The translations under genes and the position numbers were made by a program. Below are positions 1-12,100 of a DNA stretch of 64,000 nucleotides, in pieces. Every line of letters begins with the position of its first letter. Position 1 is the first letter of the stretch. The stretch is from positions 7,156,001 to 7,220,000 of the forward strand of contig CM061107.1 of NCBI GenBank assembly GCA_030770545.1. Direction: 5' to 3'. The notes under the pieces are model-generated. The model was not told the DNA's origin. It made no database searches and was given only the letters and a program-made list of their open reading frames with translations. Origin of the DNA: Macropodus opercularis. Lineage: Eukaryota > Chordata > Actinopteri > Anabantiformes > Osphronemidae.

Positions 1-227
1 CTACTGACGTTCTGGACGCTAACACACACTGTACACAAAAACTACTGGAACCGACATGCATAACACCCTCCCTTACATCTTTCCCGCCGTCCACCCCTTG
101 TTGACGTCTTTTAATTTGGTCTCTTAAAGATATTACCTGGGAAAGAGGGAGACACAATCACATTAATTAATAGCTATTTTTGTTTGTGTTATTAGAGACA
201 CAGAAAACCACTGGAGATGGACTTTAC

Positions 228-2933
228 CTCTTGAGAAGACGCTGCGAGTTGATCTTCCAACATGGACACCCTCTCAAGGGCTACACGAAGCCTCTCCCGT
301 ACCTGTGGCGTGAAGCATCGAGGAGTCATGTGAGCATTCAGAAATTAGGATTTAACCCACATGTTAGTTTGTACAGAATTTTGGTAAACTTCCTCTAAAG
401 CGCTTTGAAGAAACTGTAGGGCTGTTCTTTAAAGTGAACCCAATAGAAATAGACACATGATGGAATGTAGGAATATGCACAGTCAAACACTTTCCTCTTC
501 CTAAAATGGATAATGTAAGTATGTGGGGTCTTCTAACATTTAATCTATACCCACCTTCTCATCTAGGGCCTTGTGATGCTCAAACAGAGACTTGAGGGCC
601 TTGAGGACTTCGACCTCACTGGAGACCCCTGCAGGGGACTGAGCTTGGCGTTTAACCACCGTCATCCTCAAACTGCGCTCATGGCGAGACACCAGACACT
701 CCAGGTGTTCCAGCAACAACTGCAGCGCACGATAGGCAGAAGGACACGGGGAAAATGAAAAGGTAAATACAGAGAGAAGATGCAGAGGAGTAAAGGGTTG
801 TGAAAATGATGAGATGATATTCAGTGGTGGAGAGCGTCGAACAGAGTGAGGAGGAGCGATGAGAAACGAAGATACAGACAAAAATGAGAAAATTGAAGAG
901 AAGAGACGAGAAGAGAAGAAGCAAACAGCGTCACACCCACACACCCACAACGGGTGAGGAAGATAACACAGAGGCTGTTACAGTGCTAATAGGCAAAATG
1001 GCTGCTAAACATCTTACACGTGTGTTGTTTCTCTCCGCCTTCAGCTCAGCTATCTCCTCCTCCCTCTCCAGGAGCTGCTCCCGGCAAACGTTCAGCTCTT
1101 TAGTCAACACAGCAAACTCCTGTGGAAAGCACAAGCAGCGATCAGGGGCAAAGAAAACAAACCCTTTAAATGAACGGCTTTAATAGTTTAAGCTCTGAGA
1201 AGCCACTTGAGCAGCCTGAGAAATAATAATTCAGGCTGAACGCTGCCAGATCTGGTGACTCACAAACACACACACACACACAATACACATACTGTACATG
1301 TAACTTGTTCTGTGAAGGAAGACGTACATGTAAACCTACATAATAATCATGTAAATCACTGACACAGTTTCCAGCAGCCCTCTGTCTTACTCATCCTCCT
1401 CTGTGAACTCACATTCATGGATGGATTACATCACACTGTTACACAATAGCTCCTGCACTGGAATGTACAAACGAGACCCCCTAAACACGGCACTGACACG
1501 GCCTGCACACGCGTCACTGAAACGAGACGGAACAGAATCCACGTTTCCGATTTCCTTCTGTCCCTGTAAAACGCAAAGCAAGGCTTCAGCTGGAAGGCGA
1601 GTGCTGTTTATGACATGGCGGCGATATGCAGGTGTTTACAGTCACGTTTAGCTGCTTTATGGCTGACACGCCGCTTAAAGAAGACACGTAGAATAGACCG
1701 TGGTTTGCAACGACGGCAAAGAAGAAGAGCCAGAGAGCAAAGTACGCAGATGGTCACACAGTGGGTCCGTTGGATCCTGGCCTTATGGGATGGTTTCTTT
1801 GGACAGGTGTCAGCTTCTCAGTCGGCTTCCTTGTCTCTACTGTTTCATCTCACTCCGGCTCTACAGTGCGTCCTATGGCCTCCATTCCTTTATATAGGCT
1901 TAGAGTAATGGCTTAGAGGTTTGCACATACAGTAGGAAACTCAGACGGCCCGCTGCTATAAAATGACTCTTCTCATTTATAAATCAACTAATCATTTCAG
2001 CTTTACAGAACAAAGCAAGCATCACATCCAAGGCAGTAACATATTACATTAAATGACAGCACAGTAAATACAAACCAAACATATGCTTTTGAATGTAATG
2101 GCTATAGGATAAAAATAAAAATAAAAATTTAGTTGTTAAAGGGTCATATTATTTAAATTAGCCTAACAACAATGGACACAGGTACGATTGGCAGCATCAT
2201 CATTTTTCACAACTTCTTTTCTCAAGATTCATCTTCTGTATCACTCAAGCACCAGCCTTACCTTTAATAAGCCCATTTTAATTTGACATGAGCAAACAGA
2301 AATCCATGATTTCAAATCTTCCACCAGCCATGTGGCAACCAACCACAACACAACTTCGTTACACAGTAAAGAGCCAACTGCCGAAGCCACTGCGTTAGCG
2401 AGGACATCTGAAGACGCACAGGAAGTATTTAACAGCAACTTTCTGTTTGCGTCAAGGCTTAGTGTCTCGTGAGCTCCCCGCTCAACGACACACACGGAAA
2501 AACATGCTTGAACATAAGAGGCTAAGCAATGTGAGCTAAATGCCAAAGCACACGCTTTCATGACAGACGCTAATTCCTCCACACACACCACATCTACCTG
2601 AGGTAGAGCAATAGAGAGCTGCCTCTGGAGTGACTCCTTCTCGTGGCCCAGTTCACGGAGGCGGAGCTGAGCCGTGCCCAGGCTCTCCTGTGTCTCCCTC
2701 AGGTTCTCCAGCAGCCTCTCTCTCTCTGTCAGCATGTTGACCATCAGAGACTCCAGGTTCCCAGTGCTCCCCCCTTCGTCGCCTCCACCTCTGGGCTCCC
2801 TCCCGCTGAAACCTCCTCCTCCCATCGCGCCTCCAGGGCCTCCGACTCCTGGCCCGGCGGGCGAGGAGGGGCCTCCACCAGTCCCACTTCGCCCATCCTC
2901 AGAAATGGTGGGCATCACCTCGCACATCATCAT
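228..2933 (-). CDS. ppfia3: Liprin-alpha (PPFIA3-like), 5' coding exons, partial
   Basis: Liprin-alpha is a cytoplasmic coiled-coil/SAM scaffold that binds LAR-type receptor phosphatases and organises presynaptic active zones and focal adhesions. Four coding exons are visible on the minus strand: 2598-2933, 1018-1119, 555-719 and 228-302, all joined in phase 0 with good GT-AG signals. The protein opens MMMCEVMPTISEDG, followed by a Gly/Pro-rich stretch. Next come LMVNMLTERERLLENL and LRELGHEKESLQRQLSIALP, then LTKELNVCREQLLEREEEI, LLLEHLECLVSRHERSLRM and VRERLRVALERV. These are the conserved liprin N-terminal coiled coil. The MPTISEDG start and RELGHEKxSLQRQLSIALPQ fit PPFIA3 better than the other paralogues as I recall them, and the neighbouring genes agree. 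Three in-frame ATGs (2933, 2930, 2927) start the protein; the first is taken. The gene continues beyond the left edge, so the rest of the coiled coil and the SAM domains are not seen. Confidence 0.92.
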
Positions 2934-4071
2934 GAGACCGTGGCTTGTGAGTCAAGTCAAAAGAGAACTATGCAGGGCCGTGCATGTGGAAAGCCTGTCT
3001 TCGTAACTTGGTCTTCTTAGGAGCTTGTACTAAAAGTTTGAAGTGAAAAACACAAACTTTACTTCCAGTTTTCCAAAAATCTCATTCCTTCAACGATGTC
3101 TGCATATTTTCCTGTTTTTATTGCCGTTATGTTTTTTTCTTTGCTCGCACGTCTTCGCTGACTTGTCTTCTTTCACAAAGTCCCAACCTGCATGGTAAGT
3201 GACCCGAATGCTTATTTTGTTCCTGTGTTATGTGAGACGTTTGTGTGGGGAAGCCGTTCGGGGTGGCTGGGACTGACAGAGGGGGAGGAAGGGAGGGGGG
3301 GTTATGGAGAAAACAAGGGATGAAACAGGGCTGATGCTCCCAAACTGTGTCCACTGGGCAGAGCTGCTCACATCACCAGAGGTAGAAGCTGAAAAACAGG
3401 CAAAAAGGCAAAAATAGATAAATGAATTGACTTTATCCTTGATTAATAGAAATCTGTAGGAAATAATACTTCTCAAAATGTCAGACCAAATTATTTTAAT
3501 ACCTAAACTATCAAACTGAAGTAATCATGTAGATCAATTTGTTCATATTTTCTTCTTTTATTATTAGATGATACTGGCTAATATTAGTGCTTTCATAGTT
3601 TCCCTGCATTTCTTTTCTGTGGTGAATGAGGCCTGTGCCTCAGCTTGCAAACTGCTATGGATCCCTCTCTTATTTCCTCCCATATTCTTCACTGTCTAGT
3701 CTACAATACTCAGGGGCTTGCACTGCTCTTTATACTTTTAAGTGGTTTGGACTGATTTAGTGCCCCATGCAGGCTTCTTTACGTCAGTGAGGCTGGGCAG
3801 CGCACTAAAGAATTTATTTTTCCAACCAAAATCATCTATTTTGTCAGACTTTTTCTTCGCACATGCACATTCAGGGCCAAAGATGAAGGCTAGCTGGTGA
3901 TCGCAGGCCTGACACAGCCCTGCATCCACTGCATTTCCTTAGCACAAAATGGAACCAGATTTGTGCTTAGTTTATAGCTTCTCCACATCATTAGCCGCTA
4001 CCTAACGACGCAACGTGTGCCACGACCACACTGTGTGCATTTGGTAATGGGTAAACTAGAAGGGCCCTGAC

Positions 4072-4099
4072 ATCTGATGATGTCCTGACATCATCAGAT
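4072..4099. repeat. Inverted repeat, 13-bp arms, 2-bp spacer
   Basis: The left arm ATCTGATGATGTC is followed by CT and its exact reverse complement. A third partial copy of the right arm (GACATCATCAGGG) follows five bases later, at about 4105-4117. The arms contain TGATGTC/GACATCA, a half-similar CRE core. No function is known. Confidence 0.8.
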
Positions 4100-5885
4100 A
4101 TTCTGACATCATCAGGGCTCAGATGAATGTTCAACCCAGGGACATACATGTCAGCAATATCCTGCTTCCAAGTGGCAGACACTCGCATGGCAGACGCGTA
4201 AATATTGATAAGAGATCATTTTACATTGTTTGTGGCTGGTTTAAATGATTTTTTGAATCCACGAAGAGTTTGGAGGTCATCTGTTTCCATCCACTTTGTG
4301 GGGATTTGCGTTGTCTAGTAAAGTTTAATGTAATTTACGACACAAATAACTCTTTTCTCAGTGACGGACTTAATTTTTCTTTAAAATAAAAGTGCCTTCT
4401 GTGTTTTCTCAGGCTGTTTCCCAGCGTTCATGTGAACCAAAGACTACAGGAGCTTGTGATTGTGCCTACTGATTCATTCTATCTAAAATATGCTGCTGGA
4501 ATCCCTTTGTTGGTACAGGACCTTGAAACACCTTGAAAAACTGAGGTATGGGTTGTATTAGGGCTGTCAGAGAAACTTTCTACCAGCTGCCCTTCAGTCA
4601 CACTCACGGTTCAATTACATGTACAGTATTCCCCCTGTGTCCTATATGACGAGTGTGTGCTGGAAAACCAGAGGATTCCTGTTTCAGTACGGGCAGAGCT
4701 TAAATGTGCAGCTTGCAGTTTTGACTCAAGCATCCGTTGTGAGGTCACTGGGCTCCAGGACCCGTGTGTGTATGAGAGAGATGAAGGCAGCTAGAAAACA
4801 ACACAGGCATTCAAAGCTCTCTGGACTTATGCCACATTACAGCTTTACCAGCATTACTGTGTTTGTCTCTACATAGTTGCTTTAGTTAACAGGCACATGA
4901 GGACTAGTGGCATGAAAGCTATGATCCGCTGATGTTTCTCTATAAGGGACGTTGGACCACTGAATTTTACCGATGCATCCAGATACCAGATATTCCAAAG
5001 GAAAACCCTCAGAGCCCGGCGCCTGCGTTTGTGTGTGTCTGTGTGAGAGAGCAGCAAAAACAGCTCCCTCCACCATGCAGACGCTGGGGCGGGGAGAGGG
5101 GTCTGCAGGCTCCCACACCCGCCAACGAGGAGACCTGGAGAAGCAGCGGTCTCTGCGATGGCTTTCAGACCCAGTTAGATGTGAAATCTCACTCAGCTTG
5201 GATGAAGTCTGGGCATTTTAACCAAAGCTACAGAATACAGCGTCTATAATGAAGTCGTGCCTCTGCTTCTCTCTACTCCTCCTCCTCCCTCCAACACCAT
5301 GAAGCGGTGCCCCCTGGGCAAGAAACGCATCATTGGAATCGATAAGTGATTGTCGGCGGCTGGGTAGAGGGATGAAAGCCCAGGATCCGCACTACACACG
5401 TTTGTTTGCGTGGCCATACACACTGCGTCCCGGACTAATGGGAATATGACGTCGGATGACAGGTCGACTGGTCTGTGGCCATACCTCCGTTTCTGGATCC
5501 ATGGGAGGAAAGACCGCTCGATGATTGACGCACGGGCGCGCAACGAGCACGCACGCGCATCTTGACATTGTTATAGTAGAAGGCATGGTAACCGTAACCA
5601 AAATGGCAATTAAAGCCAGACCAGACGATAAACCCACGTCTGCTCGGCAGCAGAGCTGCTTGACAGAGACTGTGGGAAGCATCACGCCGGGAGGACGGTT
5701 CCAAAGAAAAAATGCACAGCGCACATTTTCAGTGATGGGCCTGTCTTCTGCAAACATTATGGGGTAATAAGCCGAGCGCGCTGGCACCAGCTGGGAGGCT
5801 TGACCAAGCTCCCCACAAAGAGCGTAGTTACAACCATGATTAATTGCGAGCAACACATAGTGGAACAATATTCGAAGGCATCCTA

Positions 5886-5906
5886 CCCCCCCCCCCCCCC
5901 CCCCCC
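5886..5906. repeat. Poly(C) tract
   Basis: A run of about 21 C residues in the CpG-rich region upstream of ppfia3. Its length is prone to sequencing error. Confidence 0.9.
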
Positions 5907-6053
5907 GGTAGCTATCACCTCACCTAACTGTACGCAAACGGGAGCGAGCAGGCGCGTTCTGAATAAAATCTCGCTGTGTTCTGCAAACACACCTGTCAAT
6001 GCCCGACGCGGACGCGCTGGCTGCATCTAAAACGAGCCTATTTGTTTCTATTC

Positions 6054-6083
6054 ACCCCCCCCCCCCACACACACACACACACG
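6054..6083. repeat. Poly(C) followed by (CA)n microsatellite
   Basis: About 12 C residues run directly into a CA dinucleotide repeat and then a short CG alternation. Confidence 0.9.
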
Positions 6084-7040
6084 CGCGCGTGCAGTCATAG
6101 ACGCACACACACTACCACCCCCTTCAATCTCAACACAGCGTTAGGCAGCCTAACACCCCTGCATGCACACATGCATCTTTTTATTCCAGCAGTGCATGCA
6201 CATACCCTCCCCCGTGTTTTTCCAGATGAATATTAGCGAGCTCTGTGGAAACTGGGTTGCGGTGGGGCGGTGTGAAGTTGCATCCTTACCACAGTCGTCG
6301 CGGGGAGCCTGTGGTGCCCGTGTTTAGCGTTAAATATTCCTCGGGTCCATCTCTGCGGATCGTGCCCCTCATCCGAAGCCGGTGTAACGCTCTCCCCGTG
6401 GTATTTCTCTCCTGCCTCTCTTTTCCACATGTAAACGGCGAGGAGGGGGACGCAGGGAGAGACGATACGCCACCTTACCACAGACTCCCCCTCGGTCGGA
6501 TCCGAAGGTAATGGGTCTTAAAGAAACATTCTCTCAGCATTCTCCGCATCTCTGTGATTTACGCGCGCGGCACGCACTCGCGGGCACTCGCAGGCCAATC
6601 AAACACCTGATTAATTATACAGCGTATGGATATCAGAGACAAGTGCAAACTCACTGAGCGACACTGTGCTGCAGCTATTTCACATTATTTTACTTCACTG
6701 CCTATTGTGCACAAAATCTCTATATTTAAAACAGCATATACAATAACACGCTTTAAGCTATTTTTTGGATAATGCGCGTTATTTCATTACTCTCCAGATA
6801 TGCAGAGTGATGCTCAGCAGGCCCAACCTCAGCCCAATAAAAAGTCTTGTAAGTGTTACTGACAGATCTGAGCTATAACTGTTAAAACAGCTGTATAAGA
6901 AGTTACCTCCCCAGCATTCACACATATCACATGCATTTGATTTTCCAATGTTCCCAGGTCATCTGCCTTCACCCATTGCAGGTCCAAAACACATTCACAT
7001 GATCTAGTATCCTCACTGTGTGGTAAGGGAAGCAAGAGAT

Positions 7041-7070
7041 ACACACACACAGACACACACACACACAGAC
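7041..7070. repeat. (CA)n microsatellite with AGAC interruptions
   Basis: Imperfect CA repeat between ppfia3 and plekha4. Confidence 0.85.
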
Positions 7071-7568
7071 ACCAGGGATATTTTCAAAAGAAATAATCTT
7101 TTATCTAAAGGCTCAAAGCTCTCCACAAGCATTTTTGAATTGGTCATGTCTCCAGATGCTGTTTTTAATTTAATTAGCCTCGATTCACCAGCACATGCAC
7201 AAACTGCAATCTCACACTAGGCTGCTGTTAATATGCACATTGATCACATTTGTAAACAGATAAGCAGGTCTCAGTGTGTGCATGTGTGTGTTTGTGGCTC
7301 AGTAAACATAAGGTGGTGCTGTCTTTAAGAGAGAGAGCCTGGGAAGGGGTGATGTAATGTGTTCTCAGACAATGATGTCATCCACCGAGACACGGCAAGG
7401 ATTTAAAGTGACAAAGCCTTTTTCAGGCTCCATGTAACTCTGCATCGGTCTAGTCAGAGAGTAGCACCCGTGCACCCCGGGGACCTTCACTGGGCAAAAA
7501 AAAAAGCACGCATGAAGCGAGAGCAGGGCATAAATGTGTTTCTTGTACATATAAACGCACACAGCATG

Positions 7569-7574
7569 TTTATT
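7569..7574 (-). terminator. Candidate poly(A) signal of plekha4
   Basis: The minus strand reads AATAAA about 385 bases downstream of the plekha4 stop codon. It is a plausible cleavage/polyadenylation signal, chosen by position only. Confidence 0.4.
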
Positions 7575-7956
7575 AATCAGGACATGTAGAATACAAAACA
7601 CGTTGTGTTACAGTGAGAACAACGAGGTTATGTTGCCATCCAAAAGCAGCCACCATCTATAAAGTCTACTTATGTTAGAGGCATGTTTGAAGAGGAATGG
7701 AAGGGTTAACTGCAAATATTAGACAGTATTTGACTACAGTAAACCTACGTTTTCTTTCAGTTTAATCTATTTCATAAAACGTATTATTATAATGTTAACG
7801 TTCAGGACTTTTTATCAGACGCTGTATGTTGACTTTTGCTAAATCACAGTTATTTCAATCACTTCACACTCATTTTTACCATAAATAACTCCACTGTGTT
7901 CTTGTCCTTCCCAAGTTCATTTGTTTAAGCCCCGTAAGCCTTCGCTGTTCTTGCTT

Positions 7957-9104
7957 CTACAGACTCGTCCTCAACACCGTGAGTCGTGCCTTCCCGAAAG
8001 AGGCGCTCCTGCTCACACTTCCTCTCTTGTACACAGAGCTGGGCAGAGCGGTGGAGCTGCCGTCGCCCCGTTCCTGAACTCTTTCGTTGTTGTTCTCCTC
8101 ACTTAAACTCCTAGAGTTCTTCAGCTGCTCACATCGCTCTTTGTCCACCTTCCTGTCTTCTGACTTTTCCATCATGCTGTGTTCTTTTCTTGTTCTTTCA
8201 CATCCCTCCGGGGCCTGATCACAATCAGCATCTGGAGCAGAAGCTTCTTGGCTAGTTTCTTTCACTTGCAGCCGTCTCTCCTGACTTGAGGTGGCTTCAC
8301 CATCTTTTTGTTGGATCTCTTCATAAACATGTGTCTCTTTTCCTGGACGGCCTGAGTCCAGGGAGTCCTTCAGCTTGTAATCAGATGAGAAACTGGTCTC
8401 CTCACTGTCTTGGTTAGAAGATCTCTTAGCACTACTTGCTTTTTCATCAGGTGCAGATTCTGTGATTGAAACTTTTCCTTCCTCTTCTGGCTTAGATGAG
8501 ACGTGGGGATTCACATTCCCATCACTTGTTATGTCTGTGTCTGAAATGCTGATATCACATGCGATCTTATAAAAAAGCGAATGGTTCTCCTTCATTTTCT
8601 CCAAGCTTTCACTCACCATGGATGACATTTCGCTGGAATCGGTCACATCATCAGAGCAAGCTGGTTGACTCTCGCGGTCTGGCGTCTCCTCATCGCACAG
8701 CGAGTCTATACCAGGGATCTGTAAAGGGATGAAACCCTGCCACTGGTTGGTGGAGAGGAACCATTTGGCTCTCAGATCAAAGGATGACACATTATTTTCA
8801 TCAACAGCAGCAAGGTCTTCAAGCTTTTTCTCCTCCTCATTATGGCATCTCATAAACCCTTTGCCTCCATCCTTCTGGTAGACGGTCATAGACGAGATGT
8901 GATACGGTGAAGCCGGGCGTTTGCCTTTGGTTTTCACAGCCCCCGTTCTTTCACTGTGATCTTTGTGCTGTGTTTTGTTCCCAAACTTAACTTGACTTTC
9001 AGATCTTTTCCCACCTCCACCTCTTTTATCTTCATCCTGGGATGATTGATTAGGAACCAGGTGTTCTGCAGGATAGCAGATGTTATCCCCAATGGTTTTC
9101 TGAT
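7957..9104 (-). CDS. plekha4: plekha4 terminal coding exon (large, acidic, disordered)
   Basis: This exon encodes about the last 382 residues. It looks like a free-standing ORF with a signal-peptide-like start (MNTFLLLTLLLHTL, from 9171), but that start lies in the intron. A clean acceptor (CTCACTGTTTACAG) ends at 9105, and phase joins it to exon 9223-9365, which links in turn to the LTPEQREAKLRRVERI exon. The encoded segment is rich in Ser, Glu and Lys, apart from an aromatic patch (AKWFLSTNQWQGFIPL), and ends in a basic LTVLRTSL tail. I do not recognise a domain in it. Confidence 0.85.
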
Positions 9105-12100
9105 CTGTAAACAGTGAGGGTTGGCCAGTCAACGTGTGTAGAAGTAGTGTCAGCAGCAGAAACGTATTCATGTGTAACTCATCTGATGTTTTCCTGTGAT
9201 CATTTTGTATTTAGAACTGTACCTGAGTTCATCCTGTGCTTTTTTACTGAGTCAGGGGACACCTGCTGAACCTCCTGCCGCTCCCCCCTGATTGGGAGTT
9301 GGTGTGTTGAAGCACTCTCCCTGACTGCGCTGATAGACAGCGAGACACACAATTTAAGGAGGTCACTGAAGCAAACACAAATATTTCAATACAAAAATAA
9401 AACGGTCGCACCTTCGAATGACTCTCTCCCGTATACGTTCCACCCGTCTGAGTTTGGCCTCTCGTTGCTCAGGGGTCAGACTAAGGTCGGGGTCCAGGTC
9501 AGGGGTCCAAAGGGCAGAAGAGTGTTCCTCCACCTGCTCCAGCATTATCACATTAGGATAAATATCACGGTCACGTAATTAATATCTGTTATTTGATGGA
9601 ATTCCTTCTTCTGACCTCATTATATACTATCTACTTATCTTCAGAGGTATTTGGTCTATTTCTTACCCTGCTGTCAGAGCTTGTGCCTTCATTTCCTAAA
9701 CCTGCTTGGTCAGGAGCGTTATCTCTGCTCCCATCTTGCTTTGACTCCTTCTTGAAGGACCTCCGTACTTCCTGGTTCTGCTGTTTGCCCGTCTTTGAGC
9801 ACCGGTTCTGATCTGGGCTTGCCAGCAGCAGCCGTCTGGGTGATTTGTTCAACATTTTACCCTGCTCAGCCTGGCTTTGCTGCATCTCAGGGGGGATCTC
9901 CTCAGGCAGTAGAGTATCAAGCTCAACTGGTGGGTCCTCGACAGAAACTCGTCTGGCCACAAGAGAGGTCGGCAGTACAGCCGTGACAACTCGGGTCACC
10001 CTTATAGGAAAGGGAGCCTGGGAAAATTCAAATGAAAATGTAATAAAAAACACAAAGCCTCACATTGGAATAATCAATAGTCATAAGTTATACTTAATCA
10101 GTCCTCAAACCTCCTCTCGTGTTTCTGAACTCTGACATTGGATTTGAGTCTGAGATCCGGGAGCAGGTAAGCGAGGTTTCTTCTTGTTAATCAGCCTGTC
10201 TTGATTCTTCTTCATCCTCTCAATTTGCTCCTCTTCACTCATCTTCATCTTCTAGGAAATATGGATGCTGGTTAAAATGAGTCAGTGCAGGGCTGCACGT
10301 CTACGGTATGTCTGTACGTTTATGCGTGTAAGCGTGAGAAAGGGGGTTGGGTAACGGACTGAGCCTGAGCCTCTGCTCCCCCCTCTCGCCTTGAACAGGC
10401 ACTGCAACCTGCCCTAATTGCAAGCGAGATGAGAGAATCAAAGAACTGGAATTTGGCTGTGATTGCAATGAGGAGAAATCTGCTATATTTGGAGCGTTTC
10501 GCATCTCACCGCATGCATTCAGCTTTACTTAACCACTGTAGCCAACCGGAAATCACGAAGAGTCAAACCTTGGTTGATTGGTTTGTTGTTTCTGGTGGGA
10601 TCCACTTTGAACCAGGCTGAGGGTCTAAAAATATTGGAAACAGGAAGAGGAATGAAGAAGAGGGATGGGCAGATGAGGATGAAGTACAAAACAAAGCCAC
10701 TGGGGAAGAAAGAAGCATGTTTCTAAGAAAGTAGACACACAAATGATTTAAGAGAGGACGTGTAAAAAACATTGTTGTACAAACCAGATGAGTCTTTCTG
10801 TGCTTTCACATTAAGGAGGGTAGGCTGGCTGCTCCCTCTTGTGTGTGTGGGACCAACGGCGTGGCTGTAAACTCCCTGAGGCATAAGCACAGATACAAAA
10901 AATGAACAAGAAACGATGTATCTGCGAAATGTGTGTCATTAGAAATGTAAATATTCCACACCTCCGATAGTAGTTCTGTGTATCCATAACCCTGATCCCC
11001 ACTCTGAGGGCCTTCCTGTAGCTCCTGAGGTAGCGGTGGGCGGGCTGGTGGCTCAAGCTCCGCATCCTGCATGGATCATAATCACAAGAGACATGACCCA
11101 AAGACTGACTGAAAACCTGCTCAGTTTAAGTTCTGTCATTACAGCATAATTTAATCTCATTCTCCAAAACACAGTCTGCTTGAGTGTGACAGATGAATCG
11201 AAAGTCTCTGCAAAGACTGTAAGAGAACATTTGTAGAACTCCAAGAGCTTGTCAGCAGGTGCCAGCGGATGGATTTAACCTCTGGCATGGGTGGACAACA
11301 ATTCCATGTTTGTTCTTAAACAACAGAACAGGAGTTGTACCATTGGCAGTTCGCTCAGCAGCCTCTCTGTGGGCGAGCCAGGATGTGGTTGGAACACTGA
11401 GGGAGAGACAGAAAGGTTACAGTGTTGACACTGTTCAGCTATTGTCAGATTTTACTATGGATAATTAAGCCCAACTAAGAAAACGTTTCCAATTTGAAGT
11501 AACTGAAGTAATAGAAGATTTGTGAAATGAACAAGCTGTTTAGTTATTAATTTGAAGTTTCTCATGGACATGTTCTTACCCAATGCACCCATCCATAAAT
11601 ATTTACAGTAGGACCTTCTTTTTAATGTAATTAATATTCTGTATTGTAACGCCCTGTAATTGTTTTATGTCCACAGTTTGTCTGTGAGTCTACAGACTTC
11701 TGAGAACAGTAGGAGTAGCTGACGCTCACTGTGGTGCCTCTCGAGCCCCAGCAGGAAACAGAAGTGGTCCCTGTTGGCCTTCAGTCCAGCGAGGATGTCC
11801 TCCATCATCCACAGCTCTCTCTGGGCCTGAGACTGCTCCTGATAAGAAACCGAATTAGACACAAGCATCCTCAGGCATCAGACTCATTCATCAGTGGGTA
11901 AGTGGTTACGTATCACAGTGTGAACACAAACACAAGCGGAAATAATTGATTGTAATTTTAGGTTGAGCATTGCTTCAGTTTAATCATCTTTATGACTAAG
12001 GAATACGTACAGTTATAGTGGAAAATAAGCTGTTTTGTGATTTATTGAGTACCTGTGGCATTCCAAAGTTACAGATGTGCTGAAGGTGTGAGCGGATCAC

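Larger units (their letters stand above)
2934..7560. other. Upstream region of ppfia3; CpG-rich segment, no coding exon seen
   Basis: No coding exon is supportable here. An acceptor-like sequence (ACTTGACTCACAAG on the minus strand) just upstream of the ppfia3 start suggests that the 5'UTR is spliced. The stretch of about 5.4-6.6 kb is clearly richer in CpG than its surroundings and contains two minus-strand donor-like sites with the same CTGTG/GTAAGG core near 6291 and 6482. I infer that the ppfia3 promoter and untranslated first exon(s) lie there. Simple repeats in this interval are listed separately. Confidence 0.35.

Noticed and set aside
540..950. 136-codon minus-strand ORF
   Set aside because: Its C-terminal part is liprin exon 555-719; the rest is intron read through the acceptor at 720.
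9105..9171. Signal-peptide-like start (MNTFLLLTLLLHTL) suggesting a secreted protein
   Set aside because: A clean acceptor lies just inside it and the downstream frame joins plekha4 exon 9223-9365 in phase, so these codons are intronic.
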